This document shows, piece after piece, positions 1 through 5,270 of a DNA stretch of 5,270 bases; position 1 is the first letter of the stretch; the number at the start of each line of letters is the position of its first letter. A program made the position numbers and the translations under genes. The notes beneath the pieces were generated by a model. It had not been told where the DNA came from and made no database searches. It saw nothing but the letters and a program-made list of their open reading frames with translations. The DNA comes from Balneolaceae bacterium (GTDB lineage Bacteria > Bacteroidota > Rhodothermia > Balneolales > Balneolaceae), in the NCBI GenBank assembly GCA_007123785.1, contig SLGL01000487.1, positions 1 through 5,270 on the forward strand, written 5' to 3'.

Positions 1-168
1 AAAAGTTATTCCGCTGTTCAGCCCCAAATGACTCATTGAGGGATTTGTCCAAATCAGAAACTTATGAATAAAACTAAATACGCCAGACGAGTTTTTAAAA
101 ACCACTCTTTTTTAAACAGATTATCCTTTTATATTAAAGGTTTATATTTAACCAATTATAAAACTCCT
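1..168. other. leader region with no supportable gene
   Basis: No gene can be supported here. An ATG at 64 opens the frame of the downstream lipoprotein, but it would add 35 lysine- and arginine-rich residues in front of a normal lipoprotein signal peptide, so I treat this part as untranslated. Positions 80-168 are very AT-rich, as expected of a promoter region, but I found no convincing -35/-10 pair. A perfect 12-base palindrome made of two T/A runs lies at 91-102. The first bases could be the end of a + strand gene (frame 3 is open to a TAA at 69-71) or the start of a divergent - strand gene (ATG at 36-34, open to the edge). Neither is long enough to call. Confidence 0.4.
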
Positions 169-1119
169 ATGGATCTACGTACAACTTTTCGCCGCTTTCT
201 ATCACTACTCCCCGCATTTATATTGGTCGCATTTATAATTTCATGTGATGCTCAAACCGATGACACTGCTGTCACGGAAAGTAATTCCCCTTCAACAATT
301 GAGTCACCCGATCTGAACATACCCGATGAATATAAAATCGGTGGATTTGCCGTAGGTACTCAGGCATATACCTTTAATCGTTTTACGGTGTTTGAGGCGA
401 TAGAAAAGACCGCGGCGGCAGGTGGGAAAGTTATTGAACTTTATCCCGGCCAAACTCTGAGCCCCGACAATGATATCGCATTCAACCATGAAGTTTCCGA
501 CGATATTATTGATGAAGTACTCGCCAAACTTGAAGAACACAACATACGGCTCGTAAATTTTGGTGTGGTTGGCCTGCCCGATGAAGAAACCTCCCGTGCC
601 GTATTTGAGTTTGCCGAAAAACTGGGGGTACCCTCTATTACCTCCAATCCGAACACACACGAGGAGATGGATTTCATCGAACCGCTTGTGCAGGAGTTTG
701 ATATAATGATGGCCATTCACAACCATCCCCGCCCCGAAGATCCCGATTCTGACTATATGATCTGGGATCCTAATCACGTAGCTGATCTCCTTGATGGCCG
801 TGACCCCCGCCTTGGAATCTGTGCTGACACCGGCCACTGGATTCGTTCCGGAATTTCTCCGGTTGAAGCTATTCAGATCTCTGAAGGACGTGTGATCTCA
901 CTCCACCTCAAAGATGTGGATCAGCAGAACCGCAGTGGAGTGGATGTAATTTTCGGAACCGGACTGGGTGAAGTTAGTGCCGTTCTTGAAGAACTGAAAC
1001 GGCAAAATTTTGCCGGGCATATCTCTGTTGAGTATGAGTCCAACTGGTACGAAAACGTTCCTGAGGTAGCCCAGAATATCGGGTACATCCGCGGCTGGGC
1101 CGAAGGAGCAGGATATTAG
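169..1119 (+). CDS. lipoprotein sugar phosphate isomerase/epimerase-like TIM-barrel protein
   Basis: This is a 316-residue protein of the xylose isomerase-like TIM-barrel superfamily (sugar phosphate isomerase/epimerase, AP endonuclease 2 fold). Family members use a divalent metal to isomerise or epimerise sugars; the substrate here cannot be read from sequence. The ATG at 169 is chosen because it places an RR-containing n-region and a hydrophobic stretch directly before a lipobox ending at Cys26 (AFIISC), which predicts a lipid-anchored envelope protein. A Ser/Thr/Asp/Glu-rich linker (about 27-55) precedes the barrel (about 57-316). Visible motifs are GTQAYTFN (63-70), IELYPG with Glu90, AIHNH (182-186), CADTGHW with Asp220 and His223, SLHLKD with His246, and ISVEYE with Glu288. 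By family analogy Glu90, Asp220, His246 and Glu288 are likely metal ligands or catalytic residues. The barrel looks complete. An upstream in-frame ATG at 64 is considered unlikely. No strong Shine-Dalgarno is seen. Confidence 0.85.
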   Translation: MDLRTTFRRFLSLLPAFILVAFIISCDAQTDDTAVTESNSPSTIESPDLNIPDEYKIGGFAVGTQAYTFNRFTVFEAIEKTAAAGGKVIELYPGQTLSPDNDIAFNHEVSDDIIDEVLAKLEEHNIRLVNFGVVGLPDEETSRAVFEFAEKLGVPSITSNPNTHEEMDFIEPLVQEFDIMMAIHNHPRPEDPDSDYMIWDPNHVADLLDGRDPRLGICADTGHWIRSGISPVEAIQISEGRVISLHLKDVDQQNRSGVDVIFGTGLGEVSAVLEELKRQNFAGHISVEYESNWYENVPEVAQNIGYIRGWAEGAGY

Positions 1120-1122
1120 TAG

Positions 1123-1141
1123 GCCGGACAACTTGTCCGGC
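1123..1141 (+). terminator. strong hairpin after the isomerase gene; possible terminator or 3' stabiliser
   Basis: A perfect 8-bp inverted repeat, GCCGGACA (1123-1130) and TGTCCGGC (1134-1141), is separated by a 3-base loop and starts three bases after the TAG stop at 1117-1119. The stem is GC-rich and should be stable in RNA. No T-run follows on the + strand (the next bases are ATGGAAAGC), so it is not a textbook intrinsic terminator. It could instead protect the 3' end of the mRNA, attenuate transcription into the GDPD gene, or be a dispersed palindromic repeat. Confidence 0.5.
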
Positions 1142-1214
1142 ATGGAAAGCTGATGAACAGGGAAAGAACCGATTGGGAGCAAGATTCCCTACAGTGGGAA
1201 AACAGATAAAAATC

Positions 1215-2111
1215 ATGCGCACGTTTACCATTTTTATAGTAACCTTTTTGATTGCAGCCTGCACAACCGAAGAGAGCTTTCGCACATTCGACCTCCAGGG
1301 CCATCGCGGCGCCCGAGGGTTGCTGCCTGAAAACACCATTCCAAGCTTTCTGATTGCCATAGATCACGGGGTAGACACGATCGAATTTGACCTGGTGGTT
1401 ACCCAAGACCGGCAGATCCTAATCTCGCATGAACCCTGGTTTCATCATCACATTAGCACAAAACCTGATGGTACTCCTATAACTGAAGAAGAACAGCTTG
1501 AGTATAACATTTTTAAGATGACGTATGAGGAAACTCAGGAGTTTGATGTTGGTATCCGCGGCCATGTGAATTATCCCAACCAAGAACCGATGGAAGTGAC
1601 AAAACCGCTCATGCGTGATGCCATCCGCGCGATTGAAGCGTATTCAGAAGAGATCGGCCACCCTCCTGTATGGTACAATATCGAAACCAAAAGCAACCCA
1701 AATCAGTACGGTGAATTTTATCCATACCCCGATGAGTATGCTGAACTGCTCTATGAAGAGTTGAAAATACTGCATCAAGAATTTGACCTGTTTGACAGAA
1801 TCAACATTCAGTCCTTTGATCCTGCAACTCTGATCGAGTTTAGAAAACTGAACGACCAAATTGCCCAGGCGATTCTGGTCTCTACCGATGAACCGATTCA
1901 AACCTATCTCGACCGCCTCGGTTATACACCTGAAATCTGGAGCCCCAATTTTCGGTATGTAACTCCCGAAATAGTGGAAGAAGCCCATGACCGCGGCATG
2001 CAGGTGATACCGTGGACCATCAATACCGTGGATGAGATGAAGCGTCAGCTTGAAATGGGTGTGGGCGGTATCATCACAGATTACCCGGATAGTGCTACAG
2101 TTCTGCGATGA
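1215..2111 (+). CDS. lipoprotein glycerophosphodiester phosphodiesterase (GDPD family)
   Basis: This 298-residue protein is of the GDPD family, TIM-barrel enzymes that hydrolyse glycerophosphodiesters to sn-glycerol 3-phosphate and an alcohol. The ATG at 1215 gives a short signal peptide with lipobox LIAAC (Cys16), predicting an envelope lipoprotein; a TTG at 1173 would add 14 residues before it and is rejected. Family landmarks run in order: GHRGARG with His30 and PENT (38-41); IEFD with Glu57 and Asp59 as likely metal ligands; SHEPW with His72; YNIETK with Glu157 and Lys159; QSFDP in the centre; and a C-terminal IITDYPD. His30 and His72 match the general acid/base pair of GlpQ-type enzymes. 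The usual HD after the insertion point is HE here, a change I recall as common in related Bacteroidota proteins. The insert after His72 (HHH, then the segment to about 130) is typical of this subgroup. It lies 95 bases after the isomerase gene on the same strand, with the hairpin between them. The leader is A-rich without a clear Shine-Dalgarno. Confidence 0.93.
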   Translation: MRTFTIFIVTFLIAACTTEESFRTFDLQGHRGARGLLPENTIPSFLIAIDHGVDTIEFDLVVTQDRQILISHEPWFHHHISTKPDGTPITEEEQLEYNIFKMTYEETQEFDVGIRGHVNYPNQEPMEVTKPLMRDAIRAIEAYSEEIGHPPVWYNIETKSNPNQYGEFYPYPDEYAELLYEELKILHQEFDLFDRINIQSFDPATLIEFRKLNDQIAQAILVSTDEPIQTYLDRLGYTPEIWSPNFRYVTPEIVEEAHDRGMQVIPWTINTVDEMKRQLEMGVGGIITDYPDSATVLR

Positions 2112-2257
2112 ATATCAGCTCACATTTTTTATAATATCGTTAACAGGACACGATCGACATACTCGCAACAACGTTTTGTGTACAATTCAAAAACCCGTTT
2201 GTTATCCTGCCCCAAAGTCAAATCAGTATTTTGAATAATGCAAACCTGAACATCATT
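2112..2257. other. intergenic region before the DUF985 cupin gene
   Basis: This 146-base spacer holds a T6 run followed by TATAAT (2130-2135), but there is no GC-rich stem before the T-run and no acceptable -35 at 16-18 bases. I therefore call neither a terminator nor a promoter. A TTG at 2231 is in frame with the cupin gene but has no ribosome-binding site. The spacer length suggests that the cupin gene may have its own promoter. Confidence 0.4.
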
Positions 2258-2773
2258 ATGCAATCCAGAAAAAAACAACTGATCAAATCCCTCAATCTTC
2301 AGCCTCATCCCGAGGGCGGCTATTTTTCAGAAACATACCGCAGTGAAGGAACGATCAAACAAAAAAGCAGAGAATTTCCTGATGGCCGCAACTTCAGCAC
2401 AGCAATTTATTATCTGCTTGGCAGTGATGATATCTCCAAGTTTCATCGGATCAAATCGGATGAGGTGTGGCATCACTACGAGGGTTCTTCACTAACAATT
2501 CATGTGATTCTTCAAGACGGTTCATGCCAAAAACTACGGCTGGGCAAGGATTATGAAAAAAATCAGCAGCCTCAGCATGTGGTGCCTGCTGGTGCATGGT
2601 TTGGAGTTACCGTTGATCTGTCTGACAGTTTTGCCCTCTGCGGATGTACAGTATCCCCCGGGTTTGATTTTCAAGATTTCGAAATGGCAGAAAGAGGCTA
2701 TCTTCTTCAGAAATATCCTGAACACCACGAAATCATCGAAAAGCTGACTATACCTCTTCAGCAAGAGAGTTGA
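2258..2773 (+). CDS. DUF985 (cupin_5) family cupin protein
   Basis: This is a 171-residue cytoplasmic protein of the DUF985/cupin_5 family (the yeast YML079w type), a small single-domain beta-barrel of about 160-180 residues; the length matches. The family has no firmly established enzymatic role and resembles sugar epimerases and germin-like cupins. Signature segments are all present: LNLQPHPEGGYF (12-23) followed by ETYRS (25-29); STAIYYLL (47-54); FHRIKSDEVWHHYEG (62-76), with His63, Glu69 and His73 the likely metal/ligand-site residues; VPAGAWFG (109-116); and CTVSPGFDFQDFE (130-142). No signal peptide or membrane segment is seen. The ATG at 2258 is preferred over a TTG at 2231, which would add nine residues before the usual family N-terminus (hydrophobic helix, then PHPEGG). 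It is the last gene of the + strand group and converges with the hemD-side genes. The substrate is unknown. Confidence 0.92.
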   Translation: MQSRKKQLIKSLNLQPHPEGGYFSETYRSEGTIKQKSREFPDGRNFSTAIYYLLGSDDISKFHRIKSDEVWHHYEGSSLTIHVILQDGSCQKLRLGKDYEKNQQPQHVVPAGAWFGVTVDLSDSFALCGCTVSPGFDFQDFEMAERGYLLQKYPEHHEIIEKLTIPLQQES

Positions 2774-2811
2774 TTTATTTGCTTACGGGCTAAAGTAGAA
2801 GAATAGAGACA

Positions 2812-2827
2812 CGAGCGAGAGGCTCGC
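2812..2827. repeat. small GC-rich palindrome between convergent genes (REP-like)
   Basis: Two mutually exclusive 5-bp stems overlap here: CGAGC (2812-2816) with GCTCG (2822-2826), and GCGAG (2815-2819) with CTCGC (2823-2827). The segment is markedly GC-richer than its flanks and lies between the convergent ends of the DUF985 gene and the - strand genes. There is no T-run on either strand, so intrinsic termination is not supported. A dispersed REP-like palindrome is the more natural reading, but only one copy is present in the window. Confidence 0.4.
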
Positions 2828-2842
2828 GTTACCTTTATAAGT

Positions 2843-2971
2843 CTAGAGGTCACCTTTACTGGTTAACTGGACAGATTCCCGGAACATGAGACGATCATCA
2901 ACATCACAGCTATCCAAAATATTGATTGCCAGTTCCTGAAAAATCTCATCTGTTTTCAAGAATCTGGTCAT
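2843..2971 (-). CDS. possible 42-residue small protein overlapping the hemD 3' end
   Basis: A short - strand frame runs from an ATG at 2971 to a TAG at 2843-2845 and encodes 42 residues. Its first 26 bases overlap the end of the hemD-like gene, one frame over. The predicted protein begins MTRFLKTDEIFQELAIN and is rich in Asp, Glu and hydrophobic residues in an amphipathic helical pattern. About 64% of its codons start with a purine, and the codons (GAT, GAA, CAG, CTG) look like those of the neighbours, which suggests coding sequence. No signal peptide, cysteine motif or known domain is visible. An open frame of 42 codons can occur by chance, and no Shine-Dalgarno precedes the ATG, so translation would depend on coupling to hemD. 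It could also be the decayed or frameshifted tail of a longer gene. I do not recognise it. Confidence 0.35.
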   Translation of the reverse strand: MTRFLKTDEIFQELAINILDSCDVDDRLMFRESVQLTSKGDL

Positions 2972-3701
2972 TCAGCAGATTACCCAGTGAAAACCAATTT
3001 CCTCCGGCTTGAAAGTCCGCTTCAAGGCCTATCTCTTTCAGCTTTTGAGATACTGTTATTCCACTGGAAATCAAGGAAAAGCTTTTAAGATTCAAATCGG
3101 GAAATGCGGTTTGAACACGAATGACAGAAGAACGATTGTGAAGAATGACAGAATCCGGTAACTCTTTATCAATCTCTTTCCGGTATTTTTTTAATTGCTC
3201 CTCGCCGATAGACACCCCCCGGCATACCTGAAATTCAGCAACAGCCATTTCCAGCTCCTGAAGCAGCCCAGGTACCTCCTCAGTTTTTTGATCGGTTGTG
3301 GGATAGAGTACATTGCCCTGCTGAGAGATTCGGAGAAGGAACTCCACTATGTCGATCCCCCTGGCATTTTCTACGGGCATTACAGCAGGGATTCCTTTGC
3401 TTTCCAGATAATTTGCAGTGGGGATATCTGCTGCAATATTCACTTTTTGCTGAACCCTCTTAAGCTCGTTCTCACCTTCCATCCAGCGGATAAAATAGCG
3501 TGCGTTTCGGAAGTTTCCGTGAATCACAAACATAAACTCATCCAATTCCTCTTTTACCTGACGGCTCTCATCAGGAGAGGTTTCAAATCGGAAGTGTTCA
3601 AGTGGAATGTGCAGCAGGGGTAGGCCATTCTCTTTAACCATTTTTAAGAAAGGAGCAGAAAGCTCTTCGTTTGCAGTAAACAGTATTTTGTTAAAACTCA
3701 T
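2946..3701 (-). CDS. hemD: uroporphyrinogen-III synthase-like protein (HemD family)
   Basis: This 251-residue cytoplasmic protein has the length and layout of uroporphyrinogen-III synthase, which cyclises hydroxymethylbilane with inversion of ring D in tetrapyrrole (heme, siroheme, B12) synthesis. The family is recognised by weak, spaced patterns rather than by fixed catalytic residues, and these are visible. The segment FVIHGNFRNARYF (58-70) stands at the 'TSxxAV' position of the first domain; AADIPTANYLESKGIPAVMP (90-109) corresponds to the 'GxxTAxxLxxxG' segment; VLYPTTD (131-137) opens the second domain; and VILHNRSSVIRV (185-196) with SSGITVSQKLKEIG (212-225) repeats the pattern. The N-terminal half is divergent from typical HemD. 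The ATG at 3701 has a weak AGAAG (3707-3711) five bases upstream. It follows the barrel gene by 97 bases on the same strand. No other heme gene is in the window, so the function rests on the fold pattern alone. Confidence 0.72.
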   Translation of the reverse strand: MSFNKILFTANEELSAPFLKMVKENGLPLLHIPLEHFRFETSPDESRQVKEELDEFMFVIHGNFRNARYFIRWMEGENELKRVQQKVNIAADIPTANYLESKGIPAVMPVENARGIDIVEFLLRISQQGNVLYPTTDQKTEEVPGLLQELEMAVAEFQVCRGVSIGEEQLKKYRKEIDKELPDSVILHNRSSVIRVQTAFPDLNLKSFSLISSGITVSQKLKEIGLEADFQAGGNWFSLGNLLNDQILENR

Positions 3702-3798
3702 GTAAACTTCTGGTTTGATTAAACAGATTGTAGTCTTTCCGATAAAATTCCTTGAAAATTATCTGCAATTTTTTAAAAGCCATTAATTATAAGACAAT
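3702..3798. other. AT-rich spacer between barrel gene and hemD-like gene
   Basis: On the - strand this 97-base spacer begins just after the barrel gene's TGA. It contains a TATAAT (complement of 3786-3791) without a matching -35, and a weak all-A/T inverted repeat (3755-3760 with 3767-3772). A separate promoter for the hemD-like gene is possible, but the sequence does not prove one. Confidence 0.35.
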
Positions 3799-4959
3799 TC
3801 AAAAAATATAACCCGCACCAAAGTATACACGATACGTTTCATTAGAGAAACCGACATCTCCCCTTACAAAAAAATCGGGATTAAAGAGAGACAATGCACC
3901 GCCCACTCCGTAAGTATGGTTCCAGTCGGAAAAAACACTGGAATTATCAAGATTCGAAAATACACGGCCACTGTCCCAGAATGCCTGTGCTCCAAAACGA
4001 ATTTTTTCATCAAACATTGAAAAGAGCCAGGTTCGCAATTCAACAATGTTCAGAAGCGAGCTATTACCTCGAAACCGGTGCAAATGATAACCACGCAGAC
4101 CCAGTTGGGTACCGATAACAGCATAATCCCAAAAGGGTGCATCCCCGATGATATGTTCAGCTTCAAATTTATGTGCAAGCACTACATTTCCAAAAAGATG
4201 AAAAAAGTGCCGCATCTCCAAACTCAGATCAGAGTAGGAAAAATCATTGCTAAATACCGGAACAGTTGTATTAAATCCTGCCTGATAGCGCAATCCGCGT
4301 GTAGGCATAAATTCACTGTCACGGCTGTCCGCAACCAGACCTATTCCTACTTTCAGTACCCGGTTTTCTCCAAAACCGCCAGGTTGTTCTTCTTCAAAAA
4401 GTGATTCCTCACCCCTTACAACACCGTTTACATTCGAAAAAGAGGTCTTCAAAAATGAATCGAGCATACCCCGGTTGCCAAATTCCCCTACTTTCCTTCG
4501 TGCCTGATAACTGATATAAATTTCCCGGTTTTCATAATAGAAAAATCCGTCTTCGTATCGTTCATCTGAATAGACAGTTTCATTTCCGATTCCGAAATAA
4601 TGCCCCCGGAGCTGCCGCTCTCCAATAAATTCGATCCGGCTGCGAATAGAACTGCCAAATGTTCGAATCCGCTCATATTCTGCGCTGGATAGAAGGGTTC
4701 CATTAGTTGAAAAAATCACATCAGCTTTGGCGTTACTCAAAAATGGAAAAACGTGAACACCGTAATTAATTCGCTGGATAAATCCACCGCCGAAGAGTCC
4801 CCAATCGGATGTGTATCCGGCAAGCGGAAATACCTGGTAATAACTTCCTACTCTCGGATCCGTCGAAAAACCACCTTCCGGTTCGGTTTCTGATGGGATC
4901 ACCTGCCCGGTAAGTACAGCCGGGAAAAGTATGAATAGTAAAATCAGCACAAATTTCAT
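3799..4959 (-). CDS. outer-membrane beta-barrel protein, BamA/TamA (Omp85) type without POTRA domains
   Basis: A 386-residue exported protein. Residues 1-18 form a Sec signal peptide (Lys2, long hydrophobic core, probable cleavage near LTG|Q). The rest alternates aromatic/hydrophobic and polar residues as in an outer-membrane beta-barrel and ends in YFGAGYIF, the C-terminal Phe signature recognised by the BAM machinery. Two stretches point to the Omp85 surface-antigen barrel: DSRDSEFMPTRG (211-222), and LRGYHLHRFRG (288-298), which fits the conserved VRGY/F motif of loop 6. Nothing resembling POTRA repeats precedes the barrel, and the length is just enough for a 16-stranded barrel, so this is a barrel-only member rather than BamA itself. 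Such proteins are common in Bacteroidota and their roles are mostly unknown; lipid or protein passage is only a guess. Its ATG lies one base after the stop of the CMD-like gene, so the two are co-transcribed and probably coupled. Confidence 0.85.
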   Translation of the reverse strand: MKFVLILLFILFPAVLTGQVIPSETEPEGGFSTDPRVGSYYQVFPLAGYTSDWGLFGGGFIQRINYGVHVFPFLSNAKADVIFSTNGTLLSSAEYERIRTFGSSIRSRIEFIGERQLRGHYFGIGNETVYSDERYEDGFFYYENREIYISYQARRKVGEFGNRGMLDSFLKTSFSNVNGVVRGEESLFEEEQPGGFGENRVLKVGIGLVADSRDSEFMPTRGLRYQAGFNTTVPVFSNDFSYSDLSLEMRHFFHLFGNVVLAHKFEAEHIIGDAPFWDYAVIGTQLGLRGYHLHRFRGNSSLLNIVELRTWLFSMFDEKIRFGAQAFWDSGRVFSNLDNSSVFSDWNHTYGVGGALSLFNPDFFVRGDVGFSNETYRVYFGAGYIF

Positions 4960-4960
4960 T

Positions 4961-5270
4961 TCAGAGTGCTCCCTCTTCTTTGAGTAGTTCTAAGGTGTCA
5001 ACAGCATGTCGAAAATGCGGAATCACGATACTGCCACCCACAATCAGCGCTACATTGAGTGCATCTACAATCTCCTCTTTGGTTGACCCTGTTTTGGCAC
5101 ACTGTTCCAGGTGGTAGTCAATACAATCGTTACAGCGCAGTACAGCCGATGCAACCAGCCCCAGTAATTCTTTTGTCTGTCCGGAAAGTGCGCCGTCTTT
5201 ATAAGTATTTGTGTCGAGGTTAAAAAAACGTTTTACACCCAAATGCTCAAGCCCCATCACTTTATCGTTC
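4961..5270 (-). CDS. carboxymuconolactone decarboxylase (CMD)/AhpD-like protein, 5' end outside the window
   Basis: About 103 residues of a CMD-domain protein are visible, ending in KEEGAL and a TGA. The family is small, all-helical and usually oligomeric; AhpD-type members act as thiol peroxidases or disulfide reductants, while others are true decarboxylases. The redox motif LRCNDCIDYH contains a CxxC pair and a His four residues after the second Cys, preceded by TKELLGLVAS with its conserved Glu and followed by ALNVALIVGGSIVIPH. This is the peroxidase-type arrangement. A GTG (5260) and an ATG (5257) can be read as starts, but the frame stays open to the window edge (codons for Asn, Asp, Lys, Val), and the residues there resemble the interior of longer relatives that begin some 20 residues earlier. 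I therefore treat the gene as truncated by the window. It is the first visible gene of the - strand group and lies one base from the barrel gene. Confidence 0.9.
   Translation of the reverse strand, partial: NDKVMGLEHLGVKRFFNLDTNTYKDGALSGQTKELLGLVASAVLRCNDCIDYHLEQCAKTGSTKEEIVDALNVALIVGGSIVIPHFRHAVDTLELLKEEGAL
4969..4974 (-). promoter_or_regulatory. ribosome-binding site of the barrel gene inside the CMD gene's end
   Basis: On the - strand AGGGAG lies nine bases before the ATG at 4959, within the last codons of the CMD-like gene. It is the best Shine-Dalgarno-like sequence in a window where most starts lack one. It supports both the chosen start and translation coupled to the upstream gene. 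Confidence 0.4.

Noticed and set aside
64..168. N-terminal extension of the isomerase-like protein from the ATG at 64
   Set aside because: It would put 35 basic, AT-coded residues before a complete lipoprotein signal peptide beginning at 169, which would not be recognised as a normal signal.
304..837. Long - strand open frame opposite the isomerase-like gene
   Set aside because: It is a shadow of the clear TIM-barrel coding sequence, and its translation matches no family pattern.
1185..1200. TTCCC/GGGAA inverted repeat just before the GDPD start
   Set aside because: Only five pairs around a six-base loop, with no T-run; too weak to call as a regulatory hairpin.
2130..2135. TATAAT as a -10 element for the DUF985 gene
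   Set aside because: No -35-like hexamer lies 16-18 bases upstream (the sequence there is the end of the GDPD gene), and the region is AT-rich enough for chance.
2174..2192. TTTTG...CAAAA inverted repeat as an operator
   Set aside because: The arms are short and A/T-biased and the centre is not symmetric; it is likely chance.
3755..3772. Inverted repeat AAAATT/AATTTT as a terminator after the barrel gene
   Set aside because: The stem is only A/T and six pairs long, too weak to form a terminator.
3786..3791. TATAAT on the - strand as a promoter for the hemD-like gene
   Set aside because: The matching -35 position reads GGGTTA, so the pair is not convincing.
4078..4404. + strand open frame of about 108 codons opposite the barrel gene
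   Set aside because: It is antisense to a well-supported outer-membrane protein gene, with irregular composition and no recognisable domain.

Overview
The window looks like ordinary chromosome from a Gram-negative, moderately AT-rich bacterium of the Bacteroidota/Balneolota type. This is inferred from three things: two exported lipoproteins with short lipoboxes, mostly A/T-rich leaders without a strong Shine-Dalgarno, and proteins whose family style (a DUF985 cupin, a GDPD with 'SHEPW', a POTRA-less Omp85-like barrel, a divergent HemD) fits that group. No 16S or other marker is present, so the assignment is an inference. I saw no mobile element, tRNA, rRNA, CRISPR array, toxin-antitoxin pair or phage gene.

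Layout. The left part is read on the + strand: a lipoprotein TIM-barrel sugar isomerase/epimerase-like protein (169-1119), a strong hairpin (1123-1141), a lipoprotein glycerophosphodiester phosphodiesterase (1215-2111) and a DUF985 cupin (2258-2773). The right part is read on the - strand. In transcription order it holds a 5'-truncated carboxymuconolactone decarboxylase/AhpD-like protein (4961 to the window edge), an outer-membrane beta-barrel protein of the BamA/TamA type without POTRA domains (3799-4959), a uroporphyrinogen-III synthase-like protein (2946-3701) and a possible 42-residue ORF (2843-2971) overlapping its 3' end. The two groups converge at about 2774-2842, where a small GC-rich REP-like palindrome lies.

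How the genes may work together. The two + strand lipoproteins are probably envelope-anchored enzymes acting on sugars and on glycerophosphodiesters. No transporter is present to tie them into one pathway. The CMD-like gene and the barrel gene are separated by one base, so they are almost certainly co-transcribed, although no functional link is obvious. The HemD-like gene follows 97 bases later and may share that transcript.

I found no convincing undescribed system. The points most worth checking are the small ORF overlapping hemD, the orphan Omp85-like barrel coupled to a peroxidase-type CMD protein, the envelope location of an isomerase-fold enzyme, and the two palindromes.
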